Assembly (NCBI GenBank): GCA_963580285.1
Contig: OY757013.1
Location: 130,817,027 to 130,881,026 of the forward strand
Direction of reading: 5' to 3'
DNA length: 64,000 bases
From: Lucinisca nassula
Taxonomy: Eukaryota; Mollusca; Bivalvia; Lucinida; Lucinidae
Shown: piece by piece, positions 35,660 through 44,205 of the stretch
How positions within the stretch are numbered: the first letter of the stretch is position 1
Layout of the letters: every line of letters begins with the position of its first letter
The notes under the pieces: model-generated
The model's input: the letters and a program-made list of their open reading frames with translations, nothing else
Told to the model about the DNA's origin: nothing
Database searches by the model: none
Position numbers and translations under genes: made by a program

Positions 35660-35818
35660 ATGCCTCACAGATACGTATACGAATGTCCTATATGCCGTAG
35701 AAAGAATGTGTTGTATATCGTTTGTCATTTGAGAAAAGTACACCGTGTGACTGTAGAAGACTGGTTGGAGAAAGTAGAAAGAATACGCGTAATTATTATA
35801 GGTAGTGTTGATAGTTGA
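35660..35818 (+). CDS. Small C2H2 zinc-finger protein (copy A)
   Basis: Fifty-two codons from ATG to TGA. The peptide has CPIC, ten residues, then HLRKVH, i.e. Cys-x2-Cys-x10-His-x4-His, a shortened classical finger at residues 9-28, followed by a basic and hydrophobic tail. It is the first plus-strand ORF inside the left TIR and is about 110 bp ahead of the BIR gene. Both copies keep it identical. The packaging ATPase on the other strand begins with a similar finger, so this may be a related DNA-binding or regulatory protein. The opposite strand is open for 93 codons but shows no domain. Confidence 0.6.
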   Translation: MPHRYVYECPICRRKNVLYIVCHLRKVHRVTVEDWLEKVERIRVIIIGSVDS

Positions 35819-35891
35819 CCTTTCCAATAGAATCTATAATCAAAGATATTTAAGTTCTAAAATAAAAACCAATCAGAAAGAAGGCATTGCG

Positions 35892-35898
35892 TATATAA
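35892..35898 (+). promoter_or_regulatory. TATA box of the BIR gene (copy A)
   Basis: TATATAA lies 34 bp before the BIR ATG, a spacing that leaves only a very short leader. The same site is at 43458-43464 in copy B. Confidence 0.6.
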
Positions 35899-35931
35899 AC
35901 GACGCGTGAACGATGTATCGTCATTCTCATC

Positions 35932-36336
35932 ATGAACGTCATGGATAGTAAAGCCGATCAACTCGACATGGAATTCTTCGAAAAAAGACTCAAAACATTC
36001 GATACTTATCCTAAACAGATGCAACCGGATAAATACCAACTGGCAAGGGCGGGACTTTATTACACGGGGAAATCGGATTTATGTCAGTGCTTCAGTTGTT
36101 ACGTAAAACTCAGCTCTTGGGAACGAGATGACGACGCCATCCAAGAACACTACAAATGGTCACCGAACTGTACATACATCAAGATGGTCGGGGCACCGCC
36201 TAAAATACAGACAGGGTTCGCGTTCGGGTCAAGTGCGACCTTAAGCGGTTTCGGGAAAGCATCCGATATTTTAGCGAGTACATCGGATCCAAAACGCTGT
36301 AAAAACTGGAGAGTTAACGGAGACGAACCTATGTGA
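35932..36336 (+). CDS. Inhibitor-of-apoptosis-like protein with one BIR domain (copy A)
   Basis: A 134-residue protein. Residues about 18-86 form a complete BIR: RLKTFDTYP start, the Arg-Ala-Gly-Leu-Tyr-Tyr turn, then zinc ligands C53, C56, H73 and C80 with exact Cys-x2-Cys-x16-His-x6-Cys spacing and the conserved W63 and D66-D68. There is no RING or second BIR. BIR proteins bind caspases or their activators; in viruses such genes delay host cell death, and bivalves have many cellular IAPs. The ~48-residue Gly/Ser tail has no known domain. A TATA box lies upstream and AATAAA downstream, and no intron is needed, consistent with a viral-style or retro-copied gene. Whether it came from the host or was inherited with the element is not decidable here. 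Confidence 0.92.
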   Translation: MNVMDSKADQLDMEFFEKRLKTFDTYPKQMQPDKYQLARAGLYYTGKSDLCQCFSCYVKLSSWERDDDAIQEHYKWSPNCTYIKMVGAPPKIQTGFAFGSSATLSGFGKASDILASTSDPKRCKNWRVNGDEPM

Positions 36337-36339
36337 GCG

Positions 36340-36498
36340 ATGTTTGGATTAATGCGTATGGCATTAACACTATTTAACGAGTTGTGTTGGTTGTTAAGAT
36401 GCCGCCAGTTGCGAAGAGAAGCCAGAGAGGCTTCAGAACGGCGGAGAGAAATATTTGAAAGACAGCGGCACGAACATTCGTACAGCGTTATATCGTAA
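36340..36498 (+). CDS. 52-residue hydrophobic/charged protein (copy A)
   Basis: An ORF starting 3 bp after the BIR stop. Residues 1-20 are hydrophobic (MFGLMRMALTLFNELCWLL), then a highly charged Arg/Glu helix (about 22-45) with RREAREASERRREIFERQR. It might be a small membrane-anchored coiled coil. It is identical in copy B. There is no known homologue I can name, and so short an ORF could be chance; its tight spacing to the BIR gene argues for a bicistronic message. Confidence 0.4.
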   Translation: MFGLMRMALTLFNELCWLLRCRQLRREAREASERRREIFERQRHEHSYSVIS

Positions 36499-36550
36499 AT
36501 TGTATTGCATTGTAAACTCGTAGGAATGCGTATACGTATTTATCCTTTAC

Positions 36551-36556
36551 AATAAA
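36551..36556 (+). terminator. Polyadenylation signal for the plus-strand genes (copy A)
   Basis: AATAAA about 50 bp after the last plus-strand stop. Copy B has it at 44117-44122. Confidence 0.55.
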
Positions 36557-36639
36557 ACGGGTCAGACCCGGAACAGTACTCGTCTTCTTCGTATTTTAAC
36601 CCCGAGCCACTAGCGAGTTATCTAGGTCCTGAAAAATAT

Positions 36640-36985
36640 AATTGACAATACGGGAGGTGACCTGGCTACTTGTATCGATTACTGATCATTGCCTTCACTT
36701 TATTTTGAGAGCGTTTACGGCCGCACACTTCATATGTTCCATTTCTGTGGTGCTTCCAAAGGATAACCCTTTTATAGAACGTATTAGGATAGAACGTGTG
36801 GCGGCCGTAAAAAGTCTCCCTGCCCTACATCGTAGTGTAGTTTATATTTTCTGGTCCTTCGGGTTCATCGATTCAGTTGTGGAATTTTGAAAATATCTGA
36901 GGGTCACTGATGAGGCCTAATTGGCCGAAGCTAGCTAGTTGCTTCCAAAGGATAACCCTTTATAGAACATATTAGGATAAAAATG
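36640..36985 (+). repeat. R2-like fragments in the gene-free centre of copy A
   Basis: Blocks AAGGATAACCCTTTTATAG, GCGGCCGTAAAAAGTCTCCC, TACATCGTAGTGTAG and GGCCTAATTGGCCGAAG are pieces of the R2 repeat seen at 4.8, 24.4 kb. The copies here carry extra CpG (TCGTAG for TCATAG; ATCGATTC for ATTGATTC). Confidence 0.75.
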
Positions 36986-37014
36986 ATTACAAAACAAACG
37001 TATAGTTTTACATA

Positions 37015-37020
37015 TTTATT
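37015..37020 (-). terminator. Polyadenylation signal for the minus-strand genes (copy A)
   Basis: AATAAA on the minus strand, 44 bp past the protease stop. Copy B has it at 44581-44586. Confidence 0.55.
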
Positions 37021-37063
37021 TACGCGCAACGTAGTGGCAAATTATATATACGCGTATAAATGT

Positions 37064-37510
37064 TCATGTAAAGTCTTTCCGTCTTCTTCTAAGCATTCTT
37101 TTCGTTTTAGACACGATCAGGCGGTCGTTGAACTTCTTCTGGCGTGGGTTGAATTCTTTGATAATGTCTCGCATGTTTTTTCCTCGAGATCTAGCCATCA
37201 CGTAGTACGCGCAGTATAGTCCGCATACGTTAGAACTAGATTGTTGAAGCTGTTTATCGTTCATTAAGTAGGGTTTATTGAGTACCTCTTCGAACCCAAC
37301 GCCGTAACTTCTAGGATCGTTTCCTACTGAATCGAAAAATTCGTACGGTCCGTGTTTGGGAAAATAAAATGTTACCCAGTGTTCCCCTCTTTGATAACTC
37401 GTGGATGTGTTGGAAATGACGAACCTTCCTCTTCGTTTTTTAATTTGGTCCGCTGAGCAGACAGTTACGGGGTATCCGGAAAGTATACGAGTCAGTTGAT
37501 CGCTGTTCAT
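37064..37510 (-). CDS. Adenain-like (Ulp1/C5-type) cysteine protease (copy A)
   Basis: A 148-residue protein. The catalytic set is visible: H44 in EHWVTFYF, D60 in YEFFDSVG, Q89 in KQLQQ, and C96 in SNVCGLYCAYYVM, with the seven-residue Gln-Cys spacing of adenain. Adenain-type enzymes cleave capsid and core precursors during virion maturation in adenoviruses; the same family occurs in Polintons, virophages and adintoviruses. The basic C-terminus (residues 121-148) could bind DNA. It follows the 150-residue ORF by 6 bp and lies in its reading frame, split from it only by one TAA. Copy B differs by N112T. Confidence 0.87.
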   Translation of the reverse strand: MNSDQLTRILSGYPVTVCSADQIKKRRGRFVISNTSTSYQRGEHWVTFYFPKHGPYEFFDSVGNDPRSYGVGFEEVLNKPYLMNDKQLQQSSSNVCGLYCAYYVMARSRGKNMRDIIKEFNPRQKKFNDRLIVSKTKRMLRRRRKDFT

Positions 37511-37516
37511 CGTCGC

Positions 37517-37969
37517 TTAATATTTAAAGGTTGTCCAGTCTACCAACTGCCCGCTTTTCGCTCTCGGTTTCTTACGATCAGAGGCCTCGCCCTTATGCTC
37601 CTTTCGTAATCGTGCTAGTTCTGACTTTGCCATTTCAACCGCTTGAGCCACGGGAGTGACCAATTTCACCACGGGTTTTTGCTGTGCTAGCATTTTAATT
37701 TCTTTTTGTCGCTGATCTTCCATTTCCTTTAGAAGACGGTTTCTTCTACCGCTACCGACGATATACCGTCCCTCGTGATCGGGCTGAACGTAGCCCTCGC
37801 TCAAGTCTTTGAAATGTTGGTACCACGCGTCGTAGTCCGGGACATAAGGCACCCATTTATTCAGTTTCTTGTCAAACACTTCTATAGAACCCATCTTTTT
37901 TCTGTAAATATGGGGATGCTTTACCCTTCTTACGTATATTTCATTCGGCATCGGATTCCTGGTTTTCAT
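37517..37969 (-). CDS. 150-residue conserved element protein, function unknown (copy A)
   Basis: I do not recognise a domain. The N-terminal half is aromatic-rich (WVPYVPDYDAWYQHFKDLSE) and the C-terminal half is a Lys/Arg/Glu-rich helix ending in TTFKY. The start overlaps the ATPase stop by 29 nt in another frame, and the stop is in frame with and 6 nt ahead of the protease ATG. Both copies are identical in protein. Its place between ATPase and protease suggests a virion or packaging protein, but this is inference. Confidence 0.6.
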   Translation of the reverse strand: MKTRNPMPNEIYVRRVKHPHIYRKKMGSIEVFDKKLNKWVPYVPDYDAWYQHFKDLSEGYVQPDHEGRYIVGSGRRNRLLKEMEDQRQKEIKMLAQQKPVVKLVTPVAQAVEMAKSELARLRKEHKGEASDRKKPRAKSGQLVDWTTFKY

Positions 37970-39197
37970 CGGTTTCTGTCAAGACATGGTCGGGCCAAAC
38001 GCTGGCGAATAAATCCTTCCTCAGTTTCACGGCTTGCTGGATGGATTCGTCGACATTCATGTCATGCTGTATTCTTAACGTTTCAGCCGACTGTAGAATC
38101 TGCCGTTGAGTAGGATCCTTTTGCAGCCGGTGATAATCCATCAGAAACCTCGCGTAATCGTGCCTTAGTCTTTTCCTGAGGGAGGGCAAGTCCTCGTTTG
38201 CTGCGCGATGATGAGCGTCCTCGGGAGCAGTCCCATCTTCGATGTAGCTATTAACCTTGTCTTTAAAGAGCTCTGCATTCGATTGCCTTAGAGGTTCCTT
38301 AAACCTTCTCTCCCATATTTCTAGACACGGGCGGTCTTCTGCCAGCTCATCTTTGACGCGTTTACCCGGAGGTCTCATATAGGGGTAATGCGTGTCGTTT
38401 ACGTCGCTTATCGATTCCCTGTCATCGTCACTGTCATCGTCACTTATATCGGACTCTTCGGATACCTCTAATTTCCGCTTTCTTTCTACCGGAAATATGT
38501 CACTGCGTAAACGCTCTTGTTCGGGCGTGCTCGATTTTAGGTCGACTATCAGGTACCCGTAAGGCTGACTCGTAGCCTGTTCGAATCGTTTCATAAACGC
38601 GGAATGGGATGCTGGATAAATTCTTCTCGCCAACGTCGCCACTTGTTGTCTGTCGATGGGATTATTGAAAAGGACGAGGTATTGCGTGTTCAAAGCGATG
38701 TCTCTACAGGCTTTTCCTTGCGGGAATAGATTCTGCGTGAGATATACGACGGACAAGTTTCTGTGATGACTTCCCTTAGTAAAGAGGTCCGCAATTCTTT
38801 GATCGCATTTAGCCTCGGTCATCAAGTCGTCAAAAACCAGGACGTTCCTTTTGCGGGTATCCACATACTCGGAGCTAGTCAGGTTGTCCGGTATACCGTG
38901 TACAAACTCTATCTGGGGAAGAGTGCGTTGCAAGTCGTCGTACAATCTTTGCCATTGGCCAAAACACCATACGATACGTTCGGGTGGAGGGTATATGAGG
39001 TCGGACAGGAGTAATTTTCTAGTCCATTCCGTTTTACCGCTTCCGCTAGGGCCAGTCACCACCATAGAAAACGGGTGTTGGAAGGTAATGTCGTTTGTCA
39101 TGTCTGGGACTATCCCACTACCGTGCTTATTGCGAAGGTGTCTTAACAAAGCATCACGTCTCGAGAACCCGCGGTTACAGTCCGAGCATCGATTCAT
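37941..39197 (-). CDS. Zinc-finger packaging-type ATPase (copy A)
   Basis: A 418-residue protein. Residues 4-25 make a C2H2 finger (C4, C7, H20, H25). A P-loop ATPase follows: Walker A GPSGSGKT (49-56), Walker B VLVFDDLM (119-126), and YLTQNLFPQ (152-160) as a sensor-like motif. The arrangement matches A32/FtsK-HerA-like genome-packaging ATPases of Polinton-like viruses; I know the finger-plus-ATPase form from uncharacterised genes in marine invertebrates. Residues 240-418 are an acidic stretch (SDISDDDSDDDRES) and a helical tail of unknown role. The first gene of the minus block, its ATG is next to the right TIR. Copy B differs by E384V. Confidence 0.85.
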   Translation of the reverse strand: MNRCSDCNRGFSRRDALLRHLRNKHGSGIVPDMTNDITFQHPFSMVVTGPSGSGKTEWTRKLLLSDLIYPPPERIVWCFGQWQRLYDDLQRTLPQIEFVHGIPDNLTSSEYVDTRKRNVLVFDDLMTEAKCDQRIADLFTKGSHHRNLSVVYLTQNLFPQGKACRDIALNTQYLVLFNNPIDRQQVATLARRIYPASHSAFMKRFEQATSQPYGYLIVDLKSSTPEQERLRSDIFPVERKRKLEVSEESDISDDDSDDDRESISDVNDTHYPYMRPPGKRVKDELAEDRPCLEIWERRFKEPLRQSNAELFKDKVNSYIEDGTAPEDAHHRAANEDLPSLRKRLRHDYARFLMDYHRLQKDPTQRQILQSAETLRIQHDMNVDESIQQAVKLRKDLFASVWPDHVLTETDENQESDAE

Positions 39198-39239
39198 TTT
39201 CGTTTCAAGAGTTTGCGGTTTGGTTATTCTTACAAACTT

Positions 39240-39335
39240 TTCCCATCATTGACCACCGCCACTACAGTCAACACCACCACAGCCACCACCACCACCACCA
39301 CCACAGACACCACTGCAGACACCACCCGCCCATAG
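39240..39335. repeat. (CCA)n-type trinucleotide repeat
   Basis: Imperfect CCACCA/CAC repeat between the ATPase start and the TIR. Its reverse reading gives Val/Gly runs in shadow ORFs. The copy B equivalent is 46806-46900. Confidence 0.85.
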
Positions 39336-39390
39336 GGGAAATATATGGGCTGCGTGATGCTTCCAAGCAGAGCTGAATCCGGCCCGCACA

Positions 39391-40235
39391 CTAGTACTGG
39401 TAAACCGCTTAGAGGGTCTAGGCCAAACATCCCTCCTATTAAGCTGACCATGACACCGCGCCAGCGTTTGACAGTAGTTATATCCTAAATGTTGGACTGG
39501 AAGAGCGCTGCTGCCGTGCACTGGCACACGTCGCGCGTACAACGTTAAAACGACGTCGTTTCGTTTAACACGCGCGACAATTCGCGTGAACGACTGACCG
39601 ACTGCCCCTGACCAAACGGAGCTAACCCCGATCGAGCGCGTATATCGCTCCGCCTCCGCTATGCCCTCAGTCGTTGGTCGGTTATAAAAATGACATCTCG
39701 AGCCCTGTCGCCCGATGAAGCCAATAGGGTTTATTAGCGCGAACTGATAGACTCGCACCGCTTTGCTCGGACAGGCTTAGATCCTCTAAGCGGTTTACCA
39801 GTACTAGTGCGCGGATCGGATTCAACTCTGCGTGGAAGCGTAATGCAGCCCCTATATTTATTCGAGCCCCTATGGGCGGGGGCCGTTGTGATGGTAGGTA
39901 TGCGAAGTTTCGTGACAGCAGGACAAATCCTTTCGAAGTTATGACCGATAAATATTTTGGTTTAGGTGCGACAAACTAACTGACTCGGTGATTTCTTTAG
40001 GGCACCCCAAAATACTGTGCGGGGTCCTATTTTAGAAGGGAAGTAACTCCGTAAATCGTGTTAGCAGGGTTATGTTTATCGCATTCCGCGATTCCCCTCA
40101 AAGCCACCCATCGGTATATCGAGTTTCGCTTAATTACCTTTAAAACTATCAGAGGTACGCTCCGGACAAGCTTTATATTTCACCCCGTCTCCGCTATGTC
40201 CCTTAGTCGTTGGTTGGACATAAAACGGACAAGCG

Positions 40236-40291
<56 letters not shown>

Positions 40292-41157
40292 CGTATAAGA
40301 CGCCGTGGTATACAACGTTGCACCAACGTCGCGTCATCGATTTTTTCCTTACAGAACCGACTCATTAAGGCGGTTCTAACGAGTACCCACAACCTATGTC
40401 TTAATAAGGAAAATAAGGTTTACCCCCCTACATACCCCCAAATTTTACTGCATAAAAGTTGGGTTTAAATATGTTAGAATCGCCTCGATGAGGCGTTTCT
40501 AACGAGTACCCACAACCTATGTCTTAATAAGGAAAATAAGGTTTACCCCACTGCATACCCAAAGTTTATCCGGCTACGCCCCCGCGATATCCGTATAAAT
40601 TCCGTAGCCGAGAAAGATTCTCCGAGATTCAAATGTTGTAGATATGCACGGTAAAGGTCTCGCGCGACTGGGAGCAACGCCCCCCAAAATGACCTATACG
40701 GCGTTGACGGGGACGTTAAACCTAAAATCGAACGAACCAAACTTTTTTTTTTTTCCGGGACGCGGTCCATTACTAGTTTCTCGCATCGAGTCGAGCTCTT
40801 CCAACACCTTCCATTGTTTCCCGGTTTTCGAGGCGATAATTGTTTTGCGGGTGAGAGAATTAATTTCATCGATACTATACCGGGTAGTATCTCCCTAAAT
40901 ATTGGGATAGGAGAGCTCGAGCGAACGGGGTAGACCCCGATCACCCCCGACCTGATCAGGGACAGCGAACTTTGCCAATCCGCAGGAACATCTTTCGCCT
41001 CAAAATTTAGGATACTTACGGCGTAATTACGGTAATTTACGTCATTCGAACACTCGTCCGATATTTAGGGTAGTTTCGTCATCTAATCGTTTCGCTTACG
41101 TTTCACCGGAAGTTATACAAATGCTGCGCATGCGCAGTTAGTGGGGCTAAAGTGACT
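39391..41157. repeat. Copy A right TIR, complete
   Basis: About 1.77 kb, the inverse of copy B's left TIR. From inside out it holds an S1-like segment, a CAACGACTGAGGGCATAG block, another S1 5' part, CGACTAAGGGACATAGCGGA, (CA)n at 40243-40288, two H-hairpin segments, an S1 3' end (about 40650-40740) and the tip with GCTGCGCATGCGCAG and GGGGCTAAAGTGACT. Confidence 0.9.
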
Positions 41158-42029
41158 AGTAGGGGAGTCACTTTAGCCCCACGAACTGCGCATGCGCAGC
41201 ATTTGTATAACTTCCGGTGAAACGTAAGCGAAACGATTAGATGACGAAACTACCCTAAATATCGGACGAGTGTTCGAATGACGTAAATTACCGTAATTAC
41301 GCCGTAAGTATCCTAAATTTTGAGGCGAAAGATGTTCCCGCGGATTGGCAAAGTTCGCTGTCCCTGATCAGGTCGGGGGTGATCGGGGTCTACCCCGTTC
41401 GCTCGAGCTCTCCTATCCCAATATTTAGGGAGATACTACCCGGTATAGTATCGATGAAATTAATTCTCTCACCCGCAAAACAATTATCGCCTCGAAAACC
41501 GGGAAAACAATGGAAGGTGTTGGAAGAGCGCGACTCGATGCGAGAAACTAGTAATGGACCGCGTCCCGGAAAAAAAAAGTTTGGTTCGTTCGATTTTAGG
41601 TTTAACGTCCCCGTCAACGCCGTATAGGTCATTTTGGGGGGCGTTGCTCCCAGTCGCGCGAGACCTTTACCGTGCATATCTACAACATTTGAATCTCGGA
41701 GAATCTTTCTCGGCTACGGAATTTATACGGATATCGCGGGGGCGTAGCCGGATAAACTTTGGGTATGCAGTGGGGTAAACCTTATTTTCCTTATTAAGAC
41801 ATAGGTTGTGGGTACTCGTTAGAACCGCCTCATCGAGGCGATTCTAACATATTTAAACCCAACTTTTATACAGTAAAATTTGGGGGTATGTAGGGGGGTA
41901 AACCTTATTTTCCTTATTAAGACATAGGTTGTGGGTACTCGTTAGAACCGCCTTAATGAGTCGGTTCTGTAAGGAAAAAATCGATGACGCGACGTTGGTG
42001 CAACGTTGTATACCACGGCGTCTTATACG

Positions 42030-42083
<54 letters not shown>

Positions 42084-42929
42084 CGCTTGTCCGTTTTATG
42101 TCCAACCAACGACTAAGGGACATAGCGGAGACGGGGTGAAATATAAAGCTTGTCCGGAGCGTACCTCCGATAGTTTTAAAGGTAATTAAGCGAAACTCGA
42201 TATACCGATGGGTGGCTTTGAGGGGAATCGCGGAATGCGATAAACATAACCCTGCTAACACGATTTACGGAGTTACTTCCCTTCTAAAATAGGACCCCGC
42301 ACAGTATTTTGGGGTGCCCTAAAGAAATCACCGAGTCAGTTAGTTTGTCGCACCTAAACCAAAATATTTATCGGTCATAACTTCGAAAGGATTTGTCCTG
42401 CTGTCACGAAACTTCGCATACCTACCATCACAACGGCCCCCGCCCATAGGGGCTCGAATAAATATAGGGGCTGCATTACGCTTCCACGCAGAGTTGAATC
42501 CGATCCGCGCACTAGTACTGGTAAACCGCTTAGAGGATCTAAGCCTGTCCGAGCAAAGCGGTGCGAGTCTATCAGTTCGCGCTAATAAACCCTATTGGCT
42601 TCATCGGGCGACAGGGCTCGAGATGTCATTTTTATAACCGACCAACGACTGAGGGCATAGCGGAGGCGGAGCGATATACGCGCTCGATCGGGGTTAGCTC
42701 CGTTTGGTCAGGGGCAGTCGGTCAGTCGTTCACGCGAATTGTCGCGCGTGTTAAACGAAACGACGTCGTTTTAACGTTGTACGCGCGACGTGTGCCAGTG
42801 CACGGCAGCAGCGCTCTTCCAGTCCAACATTTAGGATATAACTACTGTCAAACGCTGGCGCGGTGTCATGGTCAGCTTAATAGGAGGGATGTTTGGCCTA
42901 GACCCTCTAGCGGTTTACCAGTACTCGTG
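41158..42929. repeat. Copy B left TIR
   Basis: 1.77 kb, inverse of 46957-48741. It includes a (TG)n tract (42031-42080) and the same repeat mosaic as copy A's right TIR. Confidence 0.9.
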
Positions 42930-43224
42930 GGGGGTGAAAGACACGTGCAGCCCGATCTATTTATTTGAGCCCTAGAGGGGGTGGGGGGAGCTAAATATCC
43001 CGTACGGAGGGCCCTCGCTATAACGACAGTATTTGTTCCCTTCTATGGCACCGTTATAAAGAATCCCGATTTGGAGTACGACGGGTACATTTTAAGGACC
43101 TCCTCGCCTTTTATCTTTCTCTACAAATGTTATAGATATACGTAAGAATCGCCTCATCGAGGCGTGGGTGCATTACAGCGTTTTGAATGTAACCCCCGAC
43201 GATTTTAACCATTTGTGATAAAAT

Positions 43225-43383
43225 ATGCCTCACAGATACGTATACGAATGTCCTATATGCCGTAGAAAGAATGTGTTGTATATCGTTTGTCATTTGAGAA
43301 AAGTACACCGTGTGACTGTAGAAGACTGGTTGGAGAAAGTAGAAAGAATACGCGTAATTATTATAGGTAGTGTTGATAGTTGA
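43225..43383 (+). CDS. Small C2H2 zinc-finger protein (copy B)
   Basis: Protein identical to the 35660-35818 ORF: 52 residues, Cys-x2-Cys-x10-His-x4-His. A 1-bp indel before it relative to copy A (G-run near 42980) leaves this ORF intact but shifts the non-coding sequence upstream, which suggests the upstream DNA is not translated. Confidence 0.6.
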   Translation: MPHRYVYECPICRRKNVLYIVCHLRKVHRVTVEDWLEKVERIRVIIIGSVDS

Positions 43384-43457
43384 CCTTTCCAATAGAATCT
43401 ATAATCAAAGATATTTAAGTTCTAAAATAAAAAACCAATCAGAAAGAAGGCATTGCG

Positions 43458-43464
43458 TATATAA
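43458..43464 (+). promoter_or_regulatory. TATA box of the BIR gene (copy B)
   Basis: TATATAA 34 bp before the BIR ATG, unchanged from copy A. Confidence 0.6.
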
Positions 43465-43497
43465 ACGACGCGTGAACGATGTATCGTCATTCTCATC

Positions 43498-43902
43498 ATG
43501 AACGTCATGGATAGTAAAGCCGATCAACTCGACATGGAATTCTTCGAAAAAAGACTCAAAACATTCGATACTTATCCTAAACAGATGCAACCGGATAAAT
43601 ACCAACTGGCAAGGGCGGGACTTTATTACACGGGGAAATCGGATTTATGTCAGTGCTTCAGTTGTTACGTAAAACTCAGCTCTTGGGAACGAGATGACGA
43701 CGCCATCCAAGAACACTACAAATGGTCACCGAACTGTACATACATCAAGATGGTCGGGGCACCGCCTAAAATACAGACAGGGTTCGCGTTCGGGTCAAGT
43801 GCGACCTTAAGCGGTTTCGGGAAAGCATCCGATATTTTAGCGAGTACATCGGATCCAAAACGCTGTAAAAACTGGAGAGTTAACGGAGACGAACCTATGT
43901 GA
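43498..43902 (+). CDS. Inhibitor-of-apoptosis-like protein with one BIR domain (copy B)
   Basis: The 134-residue product is the same as in copy A, residue for residue, with intact zinc ligands C53, C56, H73 and C80. Identity of this gene between copies, while TIR microsatellites and a few other sites differ, points to a very recent duplication or to gene conversion. The promoter, ATG context and polyadenylation signal are also kept. Confidence 0.92.
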   Translation: MNVMDSKADQLDMEFFEKRLKTFDTYPKQMQPDKYQLARAGLYYTGKSDLCQCFSCYVKLSSWERDDDAIQEHYKWSPNCTYIKMVGAPPKIQTGFAFGSSATLSGFGKASDILASTSDPKRCKNWRVNGDEPM

Positions 43903-43905
43903 GCG

Positions 43906-44064
43906 ATGTTTGGATTAATGCGTATGGCATTAACACTATTTAACGAGTTGTGTTGGTTGTTAAGATGCCGCCAGTTGCGAAGAGAAGCCAGAGAGGCTTC
44001 AGAACGGCGGAGAGAAATATTTGAAAGACAGCGGCACGAACATTCGTACAGCGTTATATCGTAA
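43906..44064 (+). CDS. 52-residue hydrophobic/charged protein (copy B)
   Basis: Same ORF as 36340-36498, 3 bp after the BIR stop, hydrophobic N-terminus then Arg/Glu-rich helix. Unchanged sequence is weak evidence for function because the copies are so similar overall. Confidence 0.4.
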   Translation: MFGLMRMALTLFNELCWLLRCRQLRREAREASERRREIFERQRHEHSYSVIS

Positions 44065-44116
44065 ATTGTATTGCATTGTAAACTCGTAGGAATGCGTATA
44101 CGTATTTATCCTTTAC

Positions 44117-44122
44117 AATAAA
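44117..44122 (+). terminator. Polyadenylation signal (copy B, plus strand)
   Basis: AATAAA about 50 bp after the last plus-strand stop. Confidence 0.55.
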
Positions 44123-44205
44123 ACGGGTCAGACCCGGAACAGTACTCGTCTTCTTCGTATTTTAACCCCGAGCCACTAGCGAGTTATCTAGGTCCTGAAA
44201 AATAT

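Larger units (their letters stand above)
34480..41157. mobile_element. Virus-like TIR element, copy A (left end lost)
   Basis: It matches copy B over its length at an offset of 7564-7578 bp. Homology begins at a (GT)n tract near 34480, so about 0.9 kb of left TIR is missing. The right TIR (about 39391-41157) is complete up to GTGACT. Between the TIRs, two converging gene blocks carry a C2H2 protein, BIR protein and 52-residue protein (plus strand), and an ATPase, 150-residue protein and protease (minus strand). The ATPase and adenain-type protease pair is typical of Polintons, adintoviruses and related midsize DNA viruses. The short length and absence of polymerase, integrase and capsid genes are not typical. 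Confidence 0.85.

Noticed and set aside
35546..35827. 93-codon minus-strand frame opposite the small finger gene
   Set aside because: No recognised motif, while the plus strand has a proper C2H2 pattern and fits the block's direction.
38763..39252. Plus-strand frames opposite the ATPase gene (same in copy B)
   Set aside because: They are antisense shadows of a gene with clear motifs.
40058..40898. TIR frames with Thr-His or Cys-Val runs, and an 84-133-codon frame near the TIR tip
   Set aside because: The runs are (CA)n read as protein; the others are parts of TIR repeats on either strand.
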